Assembly: GCF_015057185.1 (NCBI RefSeq)
Contig: NZ_SVEV01000015.1
Span: 19,204-83,203, forward strand
From: Pseudobutyrivibrio sp.
Lineage (GTDB): Bacteria; Bacillota; Clostridia; Lachnospirales; Lachnospiraceae
DNA: 64,000 bases
Direction of reading: 5' to 3'
Shown here: positions 1 to 8,030 of the stretch, piece after piece
How the letters are laid out: every line of letters begins with the position of its first letter
How positions within the stretch are numbered: position 1 is the first letter of the stretch
Translations under genes and position numbers: made by a program
Notes under the pieces: model-generated
What the model was told of the DNA's origin: nothing
The model's input: only the letters and a program-made list of their open reading frames with translations
Database searches by the model: none

Positions 1-1414
1 CAGGAGCTGGCTCTTCATCAACTGGACCACCAACCTCAGCAAGTAATGCATCTAAATCTGGGGCTTCTTCTAATGCCGGCTCCGATGCAGCAATTTCTAC
101 AACTTCTTCTGCCGCTGGTTCCTCAGTTGGTATTTCTACTGCTTCATCTGCCACCGGTTCCTCAGCTGCTATCTCTACTACTTCCTCTGCCGCTGGCTCC
201 TCGGCTGGCATTTCTGCTACTTCATCTGCCACCGGCTCCTCGGCTGGCATTTCTGTTACTTCTTCTGCCACCGGTTCCTCGGCTGCGATTTCTACTGCTT
301 CTTCTACCACTGGCTCGCCATCTGGGATTTCAATTAAATCATCTGCTGGAGCTTCCTCAACTGCAGTATCTAAATCTAATCCTAAATCTTCTACAGCACC
401 TTCATCAGTAGCTGCATCTAAATCAAGTCCTAAATCATCTACAGGGGCTTCATCTGCAACTGGTTCTTCTTCAACCATTGCATCTAAGTCTAATCCAACA
501 TCATCAGAGGCTGACTCCTCAATTACAGGTTCTTCAGCTGGCACATCTTCTTCTACTATAGCATCTAAATCTAATCCCAGGTCGTCTACTGAAGTTTCTT
601 CCATCACTGGCATTTCTTCTGCCGCTGGGGCTTCGTCCATCGTCGGCATTTCTTCTGCCATTGAGGCTTCTTCCATCACTGGCATCTCTTCTGTCACTGG
701 AGTTTGTTCCATTACTGGCATCTCAGGAGCACTTGCCGGCTCCGATGCAACTTCTGTTACAACAGGTGGAACAACTACTTGAACAGGCTGAGCTGCAATT
801 GCAGACATCTGACCCTGGATTCTTCCTTCTAAGCTAGATAACTGAGATGTAATTTCAGCAATCTTTTGCTGAATATCAAAATTCGTTTCCTTCAACAATG
901 ACTGTTGCTTTTCAATAATTGAATTGTTATTATTTTCAAGCTTCTCCTGGATGGCTATCATTTGATTGATAAGCTCATCATTGGAATTCATTAAAGCATC
1001 TGTATTTTCCTTACTTCTGGAAATTGTAACCTTTGCTACTGCCTTTTGGGCATTAATAATATCTTCTGCTGGCAGTGAGCTATTTTCTTCTATTGCTCTA
1101 AGTCTTTGATCAAGTTCATCAAAGCTTTTTCTTATGACGAGATAGGATGCCTTTTGCGCATTATAAATATCCTCATATTTCTGTTCTTCCATGTCCTTAC
1201 TTTTCAAAGACATGTCTAAAACGCCGCTTATAAGGAAAAAAAGCGCAATAATCATCAATAGTATTCCAGCGGCCATCCCCATAAAATTGCTCTTGTAATT
1301 TATCATGATATATAATTCCATGATAATGAGTACCGCCACAGCAATACTAGCTAGAATAATTTGGATTTTATCCTTGGCAATTTCTCTTTGAATTCTTTTT
1401 CCGTTCTCGTCCAT
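1..1414 (-). CDS. Membrane-anchored coiled-coil protein with acidic repeat tail (3' end outside window)
   Basis: The open frame starts at ATG 1414 and runs off the left edge without a stop, giving 471 visible codons. Residues about 18-38 and 44-66 are two hydrophobic helices. Residues about 74-215 are polar and heptad-like (coiled coil). From about residue 230 the protein is a low-complexity Glu/Ala/Pro/Val tail. The tail holds four copies of a DDLGLDLD-like motif (about 375-600) and roughly six tandem 13-residue repeats of the form EVxEMPAEEPVAD (about 78-311). The start lies 8 bases after the stop of the CheC-like gene, so the two are probably co-transcribed. I do not recognise the family. 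An adaptor role linked to chemotaxis or the flagellum is only suggested by the neighbour. A C-terminal domain may lie beyond the window. Confidence 0.8.
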   Translation of the reverse strand, partial: MDENGKRIQREIAKDKIQIILASIAVAVLIIMELYIMINYKSNFMGMAAGILLMIIALFFLISGVLDMSLKSKDMEEQKYEDIYNAQKASYLVIRKSFDELDQRLRAIEENSSLPAEDIINAQKAVAKVTISRSKENTDALMNSNDELINQMIAIQEKLENNNNSIIEKQQSLLKETNFDIQQKIAEITSQLSSLEGRIQGQMSAIAAQPVQVVVPPVVTEVASEPASAPEMPVMEQTPVTEEMPVMEEASMAEEMPTMDEAPAAEEMPVMEETSVDDLGLDLDAIVEEDVPAEEPVIEESASDDVGLDLDAMVEEEPVADEAPVDDLGLDLDAATDEGAVEDLGLDLDTAVEEAPADDLIEIPDGEPVVEEAVEIAAEEPVAEEVTEMPAEEPVADEVAEMPAEEPAAEEVVEIAAEEPVADEAVEIPTEEPAAEEVVEIAASEPALEEAPDLDALLAEVGGPVDEEPAP

Positions 1415-1422
1415 GTCGCCCC

Positions 1423-2031
1423 CTAGTCATTACTATTTTCGAATAGAGATACCATATCCTTTGCAAACGAAATAGGATACAGCTGCACCATAACAGAATC
1501 TACTACTGTACCAATTTTCAAATTAAATGTTATCTTTACAAAATCTATTTCTGGAGATTCAAATAATCTCTCAAAAATCTTTACACTTTCAACATCGATA
1601 TTGTCTGTTTTTGGTGGAGAAATATCGACCACTCTGTTCAGTAACTGAGACATTGAAGATGCCGCACTTCCCATCATCTGATTCATTGCTTCTGAAACTG
1701 CTGATAATTGTATTTCACCAATTTCGTCAGGACCTGCTACTCCCTGTCCTCCCATCATTAAATCTGCGATTATTTTTACATCATTTTCTTTTAATATTAA
1801 TACGTTACTTCCTGATAAACCTTTTACATAATTTATATGAACCAACACACATACATTATGATAATCGTCTAAAGCTTCGCTTTTTCTAATAAATTCAATT
1901 TTTGGTGTTGTAATATCTACTTTTAAATTATTTAACAAAGCACTTAAAGAGGTTGCTGACGAACCCATGCTTATATTAGCAATTTCCCCCAAAGTATCTT
2001 GCTGCTGTTTTGTTAATTCGATATCTGCCAT
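1423..2031 (-). CDS. CheC/FliY-type CheY-P phosphatase domain protein
   Basis: This 202-residue protein consists of CheC-type phosphatase sequence throughout. Two copies of the catalytic E-x2-N pattern are visible: E16/N19 in GEIANISMG and E114/N117 in SEAMNQMMG. Each is followed about 23 residues later by the expected proline (P43, P140). Proteins of this family dephosphorylate CheY-P in chemotaxis. FliY, the closest relative by sequence feel, normally carries a C-terminal FliN domain and an N-terminal FliM-like CheY-binding peptide; both are absent here. The start is preceded by AGGAGG about 11 bases upstream. The next gene begins 8 bases after the stop. Stand-alone CheC is the main alternative name. 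Confidence 0.85.
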   Translation of the reverse strand: MADIELTKQQQDTLGEIANISMGSSATSLSALLNNLKVDITTPKIEFIRKSEALDDYHNVCVLVHINYVKGLSGSNVLILKENDVKIIADLMMGGQGVAGPDEIGEIQLSAVSEAMNQMMGSAASSMSQLLNRVVDISPPKTDNIDVESVKIFERLFESPEIDFVKITFNLKIGTVVDSVMVQLYPISFAKDMVSLFENSND

Positions 2032-2091
2032 GCATTTTCATCCTCCTCTTATTTATTTTCCCCCTATTTTGCGTATTACATTCTAAATTTG

Positions 2092-2097
2092 ATTATA
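2092..2097 (-). promoter_or_regulatory. Possible -10 box for the CheC-like gene
   Basis: On the minus strand this reads TATAAT, about 60 bases upstream of the CheC-like start, in an AT-rich spacer (2032-2241). No good -35 hexamer stands 16-18 bases further upstream, so the call is weak. Confidence 0.3.
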
Positions 2098-2234
2098 CAA
2101 TATCTTTATTTTTAAGACTACTTATATACTCTATTGTATTCTAACTCAATATTGCGAAAATTATGTGGTTAATTTATTATTTTTTCTTATTTATTCATTA
2201 ATTATTTTGAGCCATCTATGGAAATTATTTAAGA

Positions 2235-2265
2235 AACAAAAAAAGACTTAGCAAGCTAAGTCTTT
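2235..2265 (-). terminator. Rho-independent terminator of the AEC permease gene
   Basis: A perfect 11-base inverted repeat (AAAGACTTAGC / GCTAAGTCTTT, 2242-2265) is followed on the minus strand by a run of Ts (the A-run at 2238-2244 on the plus strand). The stem overlaps the stop codon of the permease gene. Confidence 0.85.
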
Positions 2266-3193
2266 AAATAAATGATGCCACAATTGGTATTGTGATTATA
2301 GATAATAAAGTCGTAATTATTGTCGCCTTACTGCAAAGGCTCTCATCTCCACCATATTCTTTAATGAACATTGTGACGATGCTCCCAACTGGCATAGCAA
2401 ACATTAAAACAAATACGCCAAATATTGTTTTGTCATGTTCCATGCCTCTAAAAACAAATGAAACTATAATTGGTATTATTACAAGTGTGATTAATGCAAA
2501 TAAATAAAGGCGTACACCTTGGAATACTTTTTTAAGTGGAATCTTAGCAATTGAAACTCCAATAACAATCATTGAAAGTGGTATCGTTGCATCACCTATA
2601 TAATCAAAGAATAATAACACTGAGTCATTAAACTGGAACCCGAGAAAATATATTATGATTGCAATTAAGGAACATACAGTTCCAATATTGATCATTCCTT
2701 TTATTCCACTTGTTCTTTCTTCCTTTGGAAGATTTTTCTGAGCAATGAAAGTACCAAGTGTATATAAGACCACATTGTATACAAGAATATAAAATGTTAT
2801 ATAGATAATGCACTCTTCTCCATAAATGCTAGAGATTACTGGTATTCCCATGAACCCTACATTTGAAAAAATAGTCATCAATCTAAAAACATTTTTCTGA
2901 TTATCATTTTTAGAAAGGGCTATAGCAATTGGATAACTTAATATAATATTCATAGTAAAATAAATCACTATAAACATAAAATTTTCTTTTATTAGATTTA
3001 AATCAGCGCCACCTGCAGAAATTGCTGAAAGAGCTCCATTTATTACAAGGGCTGGATTAAAAATATTAACAACTATAACAGAGAGCTTTTTATAGCTGTA
3101 ATCATCAAGCCATTCTTTTTTATAGCTCAAATAGCCAAGCCCCATCATAGCAAGTAACATTAACATTCTTTGAAAAATCACTATAATATCCAT
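2264..3193 (-). CDS. AEC-family (auxin efflux carrier type) permease
   Basis: This is a 309-residue, very hydrophobic protein with about ten predicted membrane segments. Its layout is typical of AEC transporters: an N-terminal half ending near residue 150, a short polar loop with PKEERTSG, and a second hydrophobic half. Signature-like stretches are NIFNPALVI near residue 45 and FSNVGFMGIPV near residue 110, where AEC proteins have the conserved N-x-G-x-x-G-x-P motif. Bacterial members export or exchange small organic anions such as malate, but the substrate cannot be read from sequence. It stands alone between a terminator and the tRNA-Arg terminator, so it is probably monocistronic. Confidence 0.85.
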   Translation of the reverse strand: MDIIVIFQRMLMLLAMMGLGYLSYKKEWLDDYSYKKLSVIVVNIFNPALVINGALSAISAGGADLNLIKENFMFIVIYFTMNIILSYPIAIALSKNDNQKNVFRLMTIFSNVGFMGIPVISSIYGEECIIYITFYILVYNVVLYTLGTFIAQKNLPKEERTSGIKGMINIGTVCSLIAIIIYFLGFQFNDSVLLFFDYIGDATIPLSMIVIGVSIAKIPLKKVFQGVRLYLFALITLVIIPIIVSFVFRGMEHDKTIFGVFVLMFAMPVGSIVTMFIKEYGGDESLCSKATIITTLLSIITIPIVASFI

Positions 3194-3205
3194 TTGTAAA
3201 TCCTC

Positions 3206-3232
3206 TCTAAAAAAAGGAGCCCTTAAGGCTCC
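3206..3232 (-). terminator. Terminator downstream of tRNA-Arg
   Basis: The inverted repeat GGAGCC / GGCTCC (3216-3221 with 3227-3232) is followed on the minus strand by a T-run. It lies 10 bases from the 3' end of the tRNA and just upstream of the permease start. Confidence 0.8.
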
Positions 3233-3241
3233 AATAAAAAA

Positions 3242-3315
3242 TGTTCGAGATGGGATTCGAACCCACGGCCTTCCGCTTAGGAGGCGGACGCTCTATCCAG
3301 CTGAGCTACTCAAAC
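3242..3315 (-). tRNA. tRNA-Arg (anticodon CCT)
   Basis: The 74-base cloverleaf fits well. The acceptor is GTTTGAG paired with CTCGAAC (one G-U), followed by T8 and A9. The D stem is GCTC/GAGC. The anticodon stem is TCCGC/GCGGA with loop CTCCTAA, giving anticodon CCT (reads AGG). The T-arm is GTGGG-TTCGAAT-CCCAT. The discriminator is A and CCA is not encoded. The tRNA lies on the same strand as its neighbours. Confidence 0.95.
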
Positions 3316-3329
3316 ATACGATTTTACAC

Positions 3330-3355
3330 AACTATTAGATTTTAATCTAATAGTT
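3330..3355 (-). terminator. Perfect 12-bp hairpin at the end of the DUF3881 gene
   Basis: AACTATTAGATT (3330-3341) and AATCTAATAGTT (3344-3355) form a perfect stem with a 2-base centre overlapping the stop codon of the DUF3881 gene. There is no strong T-run after it on the minus strand. It may be a weak terminator or mRNA 3'-end stabiliser ahead of the tRNA gene. Confidence 0.5.
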
Positions 3356-4226
3356 ATGAAAAATCAACCGTTCCCTGTAGCCAAATAATACCCTTAAAAC
3401 GTCTACCAACTAAAGGTTCTCCGTACAGATTCTTTTTATTAATACATACTTCTAAAATCACATCGTTGCTATCAACTGTAAGAACATAAAGCTCTTCCAT
3501 AGTAATGTGATTAATCAAAGATTTTATATCTAGAATTTCACCAAGTATTTCATACTTATCATTTTCGATACCATAAGGCATAAAATAACTTGTTACTACA
3601 CTGAGAATATCTTCCCTGGTAACTCTTCTCGAAATTCTTTGATATAAATCAATCTCATCCATAGTCAAGCTTTCGAGAGCTTCTTCATTTCCCTCTCTCG
3701 CCTGCTCAACAAGATCAATTCTTTTTTGATTATTCATTTTAGCCTTTATACGACTTTTTTCATTGTCATACAAAGGGAGAATAATTTTGGCGTCTAAAGA
3801 TAAAGCAGCCAATCTAATATCTTTCTTTTCGATTTTTTTATCCTTAAGATTATTTCTAAGGAACTGACCCATGTTCTGCAATTGAAAAATAAGATTAACA
3901 CCTAATCTTATTTCATCACACATAACCAGGTAATTATCTTTATCAGATTGTTTAATTACTTCAACATCATTTTTAGCTGAAACTGACTCTCCAAAATAAG
4001 ATGGATAATAGTAATCTAATACGAACTCATCATCCTCATTATAAACGCCTCTAAGAACGAGGCCCACATTATCAGCTACCATACATCTAAGTTCAACAAA
4101 TTGATTTCCATCAAGATCTATTGCAGACTCATGATAATCAGGCCTAAGTCTTATTTCCTGGAGAAGATTTTCCAAGGTCTTTTTATTTAATTTACTAAAT
4201 CCAATGGCTGGCAAATATTGATGCAT
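3354..4226 (-). CDS. DUF3881 family protein
   Basis: This 290-residue soluble protein begins MHQYLPAIGFSKLNKK. I recognise it as DUF3881, a family of unknown function found mainly in Lachnospiraceae. There is no signal peptide or membrane segment. The middle (about 130-200) is charged and helical, and the C-terminus (YGEPLVGRRFKGIIWLQGTVDF) looks beta-rich. Its ATG overlaps the last base of the upstream DUF4446 stop (TAATG), so the two genes are translationally coupled. They sit at the end of the parA-parB operon. The family name rests on recall of its N- and C-terminal sequence; the function is unknown. Confidence 0.75.
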   Translation of the reverse strand: MHQYLPAIGFSKLNKKTLENLLQEIRLRPDYHESAIDLDGNQFVELRCMVADNVGLVLRGVYNEDDEFVLDYYYPSYFGESVSAKNDVEVIKQSDKDNYLVMCDEIRLGVNLIFQLQNMGQFLRNNLKDKKIEKKDIRLAALSLDAKIILPLYDNEKSRIKAKMNNQKRIDLVEQAREGNEEALESLTMDEIDLYQRISRRVTREDILSVVTSYFMPYGIENDKYEILGEILDIKSLINHITMEELYVLTVDSNDVILEVCINKKNLYGEPLVGRRFKGIIWLQGTVDFS

Positions 4227-4720
4227 TAATTTCCACCTAGTGCTTGTTCTAATGCTTGCTCTTCTTCTTCTGCAAGCTGGATAATTGAATTTCCATCAAT
4301 TATCTCTTTAACATAAGTATAACATCCTTCTCTAGAATGCATAGCATTAATTACAAATCCTGAATTATTCTCATTTAATAAGCAAAGTGAAAAGCTAAGC
4401 TTTCCTCCCATTTCATTAAATGCGTCGTATTTAACAAGACCAATTTTTTGGAAGCAATCCTTCATGTTTTTGAAGATTGTATCTATATTTCTCTCATTAC
4501 TTGCATTAGCCTCAATAAGTTCATCAACCTGCTCAAGTCTATAAACTAATGTATCCTCTAATGACTTTGCATCGCTTCCCTGCATAAAGATTTTATATCT
4601 CTTTTTTAGCTTTGACATTTGTACAATGAAAACTATTAAGAGAATCATCATAATTAAAACTAAAGCTGCTAGTCCTATTACGATGTAATCTGTGCTAATT
4701 CCTACGTATTGTTCTATCAT
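4226..4720 (-). CDS. DUF4446 family membrane protein
   Basis: This 164-residue protein has a single N-terminal membrane helix (about residues 12-34). A coiled segment follows (YRLEQVDELIEANASNERNIDTIF), then a compact domain with KIGLVKYDAFNEMGGKLSFSLCLL, the hallmark of DUF4446. The family commonly sits next to parB in Firmicutes, as it does here (24 bases downstream of parB). Its function is unknown; the location suggests a membrane-linked role near the chromosome-segregation locus. It is coupled to the DUF3881 gene by a TAATG overlap. Confidence 0.85.
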   Translation of the reverse strand: MIEQYVGISTDYIVIGLAALVLIMMILLIVFIVQMSKLKKRYKIFMQGSDAKSLEDTLVYRLEQVDELIEANASNERNIDTIFKNMKDCFQKIGLVKYDAFNEMGGKLSFSLCLLNENNSGFVINAMHSREGCYTYVKEIIDGNSIIQLAEEEEQALEQALGGN

Positions 4721-4744
4721 TCTTGTCTCCTACAAACAAATGTT

Positions 4745-5638
4745 CTATTTTATATTTTCAAGTAATTCTACTATTCTATTAAGCTCATCCTGAGAATAGT
4801 ATTCAATTTCAAGCTTTCCAGATTTATTATCCTTAGCATTAATAAATACTTTTGTACCAAGTACGCTCTTAAGCTTTTCTTGTGTCTGATGATAAACAGC
4901 AGCTAACTGAGGATCTAATTCATTTGACTTGTTCTTCTTGTCAGCGCCCTTGTCATTTAATAACTTTTTAACTTCACGCTCAACATCACGTACTGACATT
5001 TTCTCATCAAATGCTCTTTCAGCAAATTCATACTGCTTATCTAAATCTGTGATTGAAAGCATTGCACGGGCATGACCTGTTGTAAGCTTATCATCAACAA
5101 TCATGTCCTGAACTCTCTTATCTAACTTTAATAATCTAAGAGCATTTGTAATTGTAGTTCTGCTCTTTGATACTCTCTCTGCAACCTCATCTTGCTTTAA
5201 CTTGAACTCATCAATAAGTCGAGCAAAAGCCATAGCCTCTTCGATTGGGTTTAACTGTTCACGCTGAATATTATCAATAAGTGAAATCTCAACGAACTCC
5301 TGCTCGCTAAGATTCATAATTGTAACTGGAACCTTTTTGAAACCAGCAATTCTTGCTGCTCTCCATCTACGCTCACCACCGATAATCTCATAATAGTTTC
5401 CACGGTCCTGAACAATAAGTGGATTTATGATTCCATGTATTTTAATATTTTCAGCTAAGTCCTGAAGCTTATCCTCATCAAAATTTTTTCTAGGCTGAAG
5501 CTTATTAGGCTCAACCTTATTAATATCTACTTCAACTGGTGCCCCATGCTGTTCTGGATTAACAGCAACTACACCTTCATTTTTATTAACAATAAGAGAA
5601 TCTAATCCCTTACCTAATCCTCCCTTTTTTGTAGCCAT
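4745..5638 (-). CDS. parB: Chromosome-partitioning protein ParB (Spo0J)
   Basis: The protein is 297 residues from the chosen ATG at 5638. It shows GLGKGLDSL at residues 7-15, the CTP-binding ParB box with GERRWRA at 88-94, the DNIQREQLNPIEEA stretch at about 122-135, and a helix-turn-helix at about 147-172 that would read parS. An ATG seven codons upstream (5659) is in frame, but the ribosome-binding site AAAGGA lies inside those codons and is spaced correctly for 5638, so 5638 is preferred. It starts 1 base after the parA stop. ParB loads at parS as a CTP-dependent clamp and works with ParA and SMC in origin segregation. Confidence 0.97.
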   Translation of the reverse strand: MATKKGGLGKGLDSLIVNKNEGVVAVNPEQHGAPVEVDINKVEPNKLQPRKNFDEDKLQDLAENIKIHGIINPLIVQDRGNYYEIIGGERRWRAARIAGFKKVPVTIMNLSEQEFVEISLIDNIQREQLNPIEEAMAFARLIDEFKLKQDEVAERVSKSRTTITNALRLLKLDKRVQDMIVDDKLTTGHARAMLSITDLDKQYEFAERAFDEKMSVRDVEREVKKLLNDKGADKKNKSNELDPQLAAVYHQTQEKLKSVLGTKVFINAKDNKSGKLEIEYYSQDELNRIVELLENIK

Positions 5639-5639
5639 T

Positions 5640-6410
5640 TTATAAATCCTTTCTTCCAATAATTTCTTTTGCTAAATTACGATAGCTCTCTGCACCTGTT
5701 GACTTTGAATCATAAAGATTAATTGGAAGTCCATGAGATGGAGCTTCTGCAAGACGTACATTTCTTGGAATAATAGTTTGATAAACAGTTGCATTAAGAT
5801 TATTCTTAACTGTATCAACTACATCAGATGAAAGGTTTGTTCTTGCATCATACATAGTAAATACTACTCCATCAATCTTAAGTTTTGGATTAAGTCTTTG
5901 CTGAACTAAGTCGATTGTATGAATCAACTGACTAATTCCTTCCAGCGCATAATACTCACACTGAATAGGAACAAGAACTGAATCTGCAGTAGTCATTGCA
6001 TTAATAGTTAACATATTAAGAGATGGTGGACAATCGATAATTACATAATCAAAATCATCCTTTACATAATCTACTGCATTTCTAAGAATATATTCTTTCT
6101 CATTAATACCAAGAAGTTCAATCTCAGCACCAGCTAAATCTACATTTGATGGAATAACTGTAAGTTTTGGAATATTTTCAACCTGATACATACATTCCTT
6201 GATGCTACATTGATCAAGAACTAAATCATAAACAGTGTTCTCACACTCATCCTTATCTAAACCAAGTCCACTTGTGGCATTTCCCTGTGGATCAGTATCA
6301 ATTACAAGAACCTTTTTTCCTGCTTCAGCCAAGCAAGCTGAAAGGTTAATACTAGTTGTAGTTTTACCAACACCACCTTTTTGGTTGGCAATAGCAATTA
6401 CTCTCTTCAT
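5640..6410 (-). CDS. parA: Chromosome-partitioning ATPase ParA (Soj)
   Basis: This is a 256-residue MinD/ParA-type ATPase. The deviant Walker A KGGVGKTT is at residues 11-18, a switch/Walker B region with YVIIDCPPSL is at about 123-132, and a C-terminal EAPSHGLPI motif is typical of Soj. It is the first gene of the parA-parB-DUF4446-DUF3881 operon. Two perfect parS sites lie in the 298-base spacer upstream. In related bacteria Soj binds DNA non-specifically, drives ParB-origin complexes and regulates DnaA. Confidence 0.97.
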   Translation of the reverse strand: MKRVIAIANQKGGVGKTTTSINLSACLAEAGKKVLVIDTDPQGNATSGLGLDKDECENTVYDLVLDQCSIKECMYQVENIPKLTVIPSNVDLAGAEIELLGINEKEYILRNAVDYVKDDFDYVIIDCPPSLNMLTINAMTTADSVLVPIQCEYYALEGISQLIHTIDLVQQRLNPKLKIDGVVFTMYDARTNLSSDVVDTVKNNLNATVYQTIIPRNVRLAEAPSHGLPINLYDSKSTGAESYRNLAKEIIGRKDL

Positions 6411-6565
6411 TTAATTATCTCCCTCACTTTATTTTTACATTATCTCTTCAACTCTTAGAATTATATCATTCCAAAAAAATCAATTCTACCAAGAAAATCT
6501 GTTTGAATTACTACTCTTCTACACTATATTTACTAGATATAGTAAATACTTTTCTATTGTAATAA

Positions 6566-6581
6566 TGTTTCACGTGAAACA
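6566..6581. promoter_or_regulatory. parS site 1
   Basis: TGTTTCACGTGAAACA is a perfect 16-base palindrome and matches the conserved bacterial parS sequence (the B. subtilis consensus differs by one base). It lies 156 bases upstream of parA. Confidence 0.95.
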
Positions 6582-6667
6582 TTATTAATATAAAATAGCA
6601 ATATCTTGGAGTTGAATCAAAAATCTAAATACTATATTTTGTGTTTTATAAGAGTAAAATACAAAAA

Positions 6668-6683
6668 TGTTTCACGTGAAACA
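6668..6683. promoter_or_regulatory. parS site 2
   Basis: This is a second exact copy of TGTTTCACGTGAAACA, 102 bases (start to start) from site 1 and just after the stop of the coiled-coil gene. Confidence 0.95.
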
Positions 6684-6708
6684 TTTCTATATATAGGTTA
6701 GTTATTAT

Positions 6709-7242
6709 TTATATATTAGAAATAATATTATCTAATTCAATTTGAGCCCTATATGGGTCCAATAATATCAAACTTTTTATATTAGAAAGCTGTGCAATTA
6801 ACTCACTTCGTACAATATCACATGAATTATCCTTGTTGATATTTGTTTCCTGTACATTAGAATCTTCTGTAAGTGTTTTGTCTTCTTCTTTCTTTTCTTC
6901 AACTTTTTCAATAACAGGCTTATTTAAAACAGCAGTATTATTAATCAATGCATTAACTTCTACTAATCTTCCATCGTAGAACTTCATTTGATTATTTTTT
7001 GAACTCATTTGACTATTTAAATCTTCAATAATCAAACGAACTTCTGCTGCCTTTTCATTATTTTTTGCATTAATATCTCTAGGAGATAATTCTTTAAAAA
7101 CCGAATCATTAGACTGTTCAAGAATATCAAGAAACTTAGTTTCTTCTTTTATTTTTGTTTCTAATAAATCCATATCTTCTTTTAATTGGATTTTTTCAGA
7201 AATCAACTCTTCCTGATATTTTTTTAGGAAGTCATTAATCAT
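6709..7242 (-). CDS. Coiled-coil protein of unknown function between rsmG and parA
   Basis: With the ATG at 7242 the protein has 177 residues, starting MINDFLKKYQEEL. That start has GGGGGA at the right distance. The in-frame ATG at 7269 lies inside a degenerate parS site and has no good ribosome-binding site. The protein is rich in Glu, Lys, Asn and Ile. Residues about 5-100 are strongly heptad-like, a charged linker follows (about 110-135), and a short conserved-looking C-terminal helix contains LLDPYRAQIELDNII. There is no membrane segment. I do not recognise a family. Its position inside the rsmG-par locus and among parS sites hints at a chromosome- or division-linked role, but that is inference. 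Confidence 0.8.
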   Translation of the reverse strand: MINDFLKKYQEELISEKIQLKEDMDLLETKIKEETKFLDILEQSNDSVFKELSPRDINAKNNEKAAEVRLIIEDLNSQMSSKNNQMKFYDGRLVEVNALINNTAVLNKPVIEKVEEKKEEDKTLTEDSNVQETNINKDNSCDIVRSELIAQLSNIKSLILLDPYRAQIELDNIISNI

Positions 7243-7261
7243 ATAACAATCCCCCATTATC

Positions 7262-7277
7262 TGTTTCATGTGAAACC
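7262..7277. promoter_or_regulatory. Degenerate parS-like site 3
   Basis: TGTTTCATGTGAAACC matches the two perfect parS sites at 14 of 16 positions. It lies in the gap between rsmG and the coiled-coil gene, just upstream of the latter's preferred start. Confidence 0.7.
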
Positions 7278-7278
7278 A

Positions 7279-7998
7279 TTACTTAAGTGGTTCCTTACTA
7301 GGTGTTCCAGCTTTTCTTGGATATGCCTTTGGAGTATTCTTTTCTTTATTAATGATAATAAAGGAACGATTAATATCTGTATTAGGCAATTTAAAATAAA
7401 CTGGTTTATTCATGGAACCACCAAGTTTCTTAATAGCTGAACCTGAAGCATTTATCTCTTCAGTAATATCACCTGACTTATAGCTAATAAAATATCCATT
7501 AACTTTTACTAGTGGTAAACAATACTCTGATAAAGTAGATATATTAGCTACTGCTCTACTAACCACTAAATCAAATTGTTCTCTGTATATTTTATTTTTG
7601 CCAGCCTCTTCTGCTCTGGCATGTATAAGTGTTACATTATTTAAACCTAAAGCATCTACTACTTCCTGTAAAAACTTAATACGTTTATTAAGTGAATCTA
7701 TAAGTGTAAACTTTAAATCAGGATAAGCAATAGCCATAGGAATACCAGGAAACCCTGCACCTGTTCCAAGATCACAAATATTTTCTACATCACTTGGTAG
7801 TACAGAACATATAGATAAACTATCAGCAAAATGCTTTACAATTACTTCATCAAATTCAGTAATAGCAGTAAGATTCATTACCTTATTTTTTTCTACTAAT
7901 AATTCATAAAATAAATCAAGCTGCTGTATCTTTTTATCCGATAAAGTAAAATTCCATGTAGATAAAGTATCTACTAAATATGAATAATCTCTACTCAT
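7279..7998 (-). CDS. rsmG: 16S rRNA m7G527 methyltransferase RsmG
   Basis: This 239-residue protein has the SAM-binding motif DLGTGAGFPGIPMAI (about residues 73-87) and the RsmG-typical PLVVSRAVA-like stretch QFDLVVSRAVANI. It would methylate G527 in the 530 loop of 16S rRNA (old name gidB). It belongs to the mnmE-mnmG-rsmG-par block conserved near the origin in Firmicutes. The 178-base spacer to mnmG holds an unusual multi-hairpin structure that an mnmG-rsmG transcript would contain. Confidence 0.96.
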   Translation of the reverse strand: MSRDYSYLVDTLSTWNFTLSDKKIQQLDLFYELLVEKNKVMNLTAITEFDEVIVKHFADSLSICSVLPSDVENICDLGTGAGFPGIPMAIAYPDLKFTLIDSLNKRIKFLQEVVDALGLNNVTLIHARAEEAGKNKIYREQFDLVVSRAVANISTLSEYCLPLVKVNGYFISYKSGDITEEINASGSAIKKLGGSMNKPVYFKLPNTDINRSFIIINKEKNTPKAYPRKAGTPSKEPLK

Positions 7999-8030
7999 AA
8001 ATCTCCTATTTCAAAAAAATGATATGTTTC

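Larger units (their letters stand above)
6411..6708. promoter_or_regulatory. AT-rich spacer carrying parS and presumed parA promoter
   Basis: This 298-base non-coding stretch lies between parA and the coiled-coil gene. It is very AT-rich and contains two identical perfect parS palindromes (listed separately). I saw no convincing -35/-10 pair and no terminator, although it must contain or lie near the parA promoter. Confidence 0.5.

Noticed and set aside
46..411. Plus-strand 121-residue Leu/Pro-rich open frame
   Set aside because: It is the antisense reading of the 39-base acidic repeats of the real minus-strand gene; the repeat keeps all frames open. It has no ribosome-binding site or recognisable domain.
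5639..5659. Upstream ATG for parB at 5659
   Set aside because: The ribosome-binding site for the 5638 start lies within these codons, and the conserved N-terminus begins at the 5638 start.
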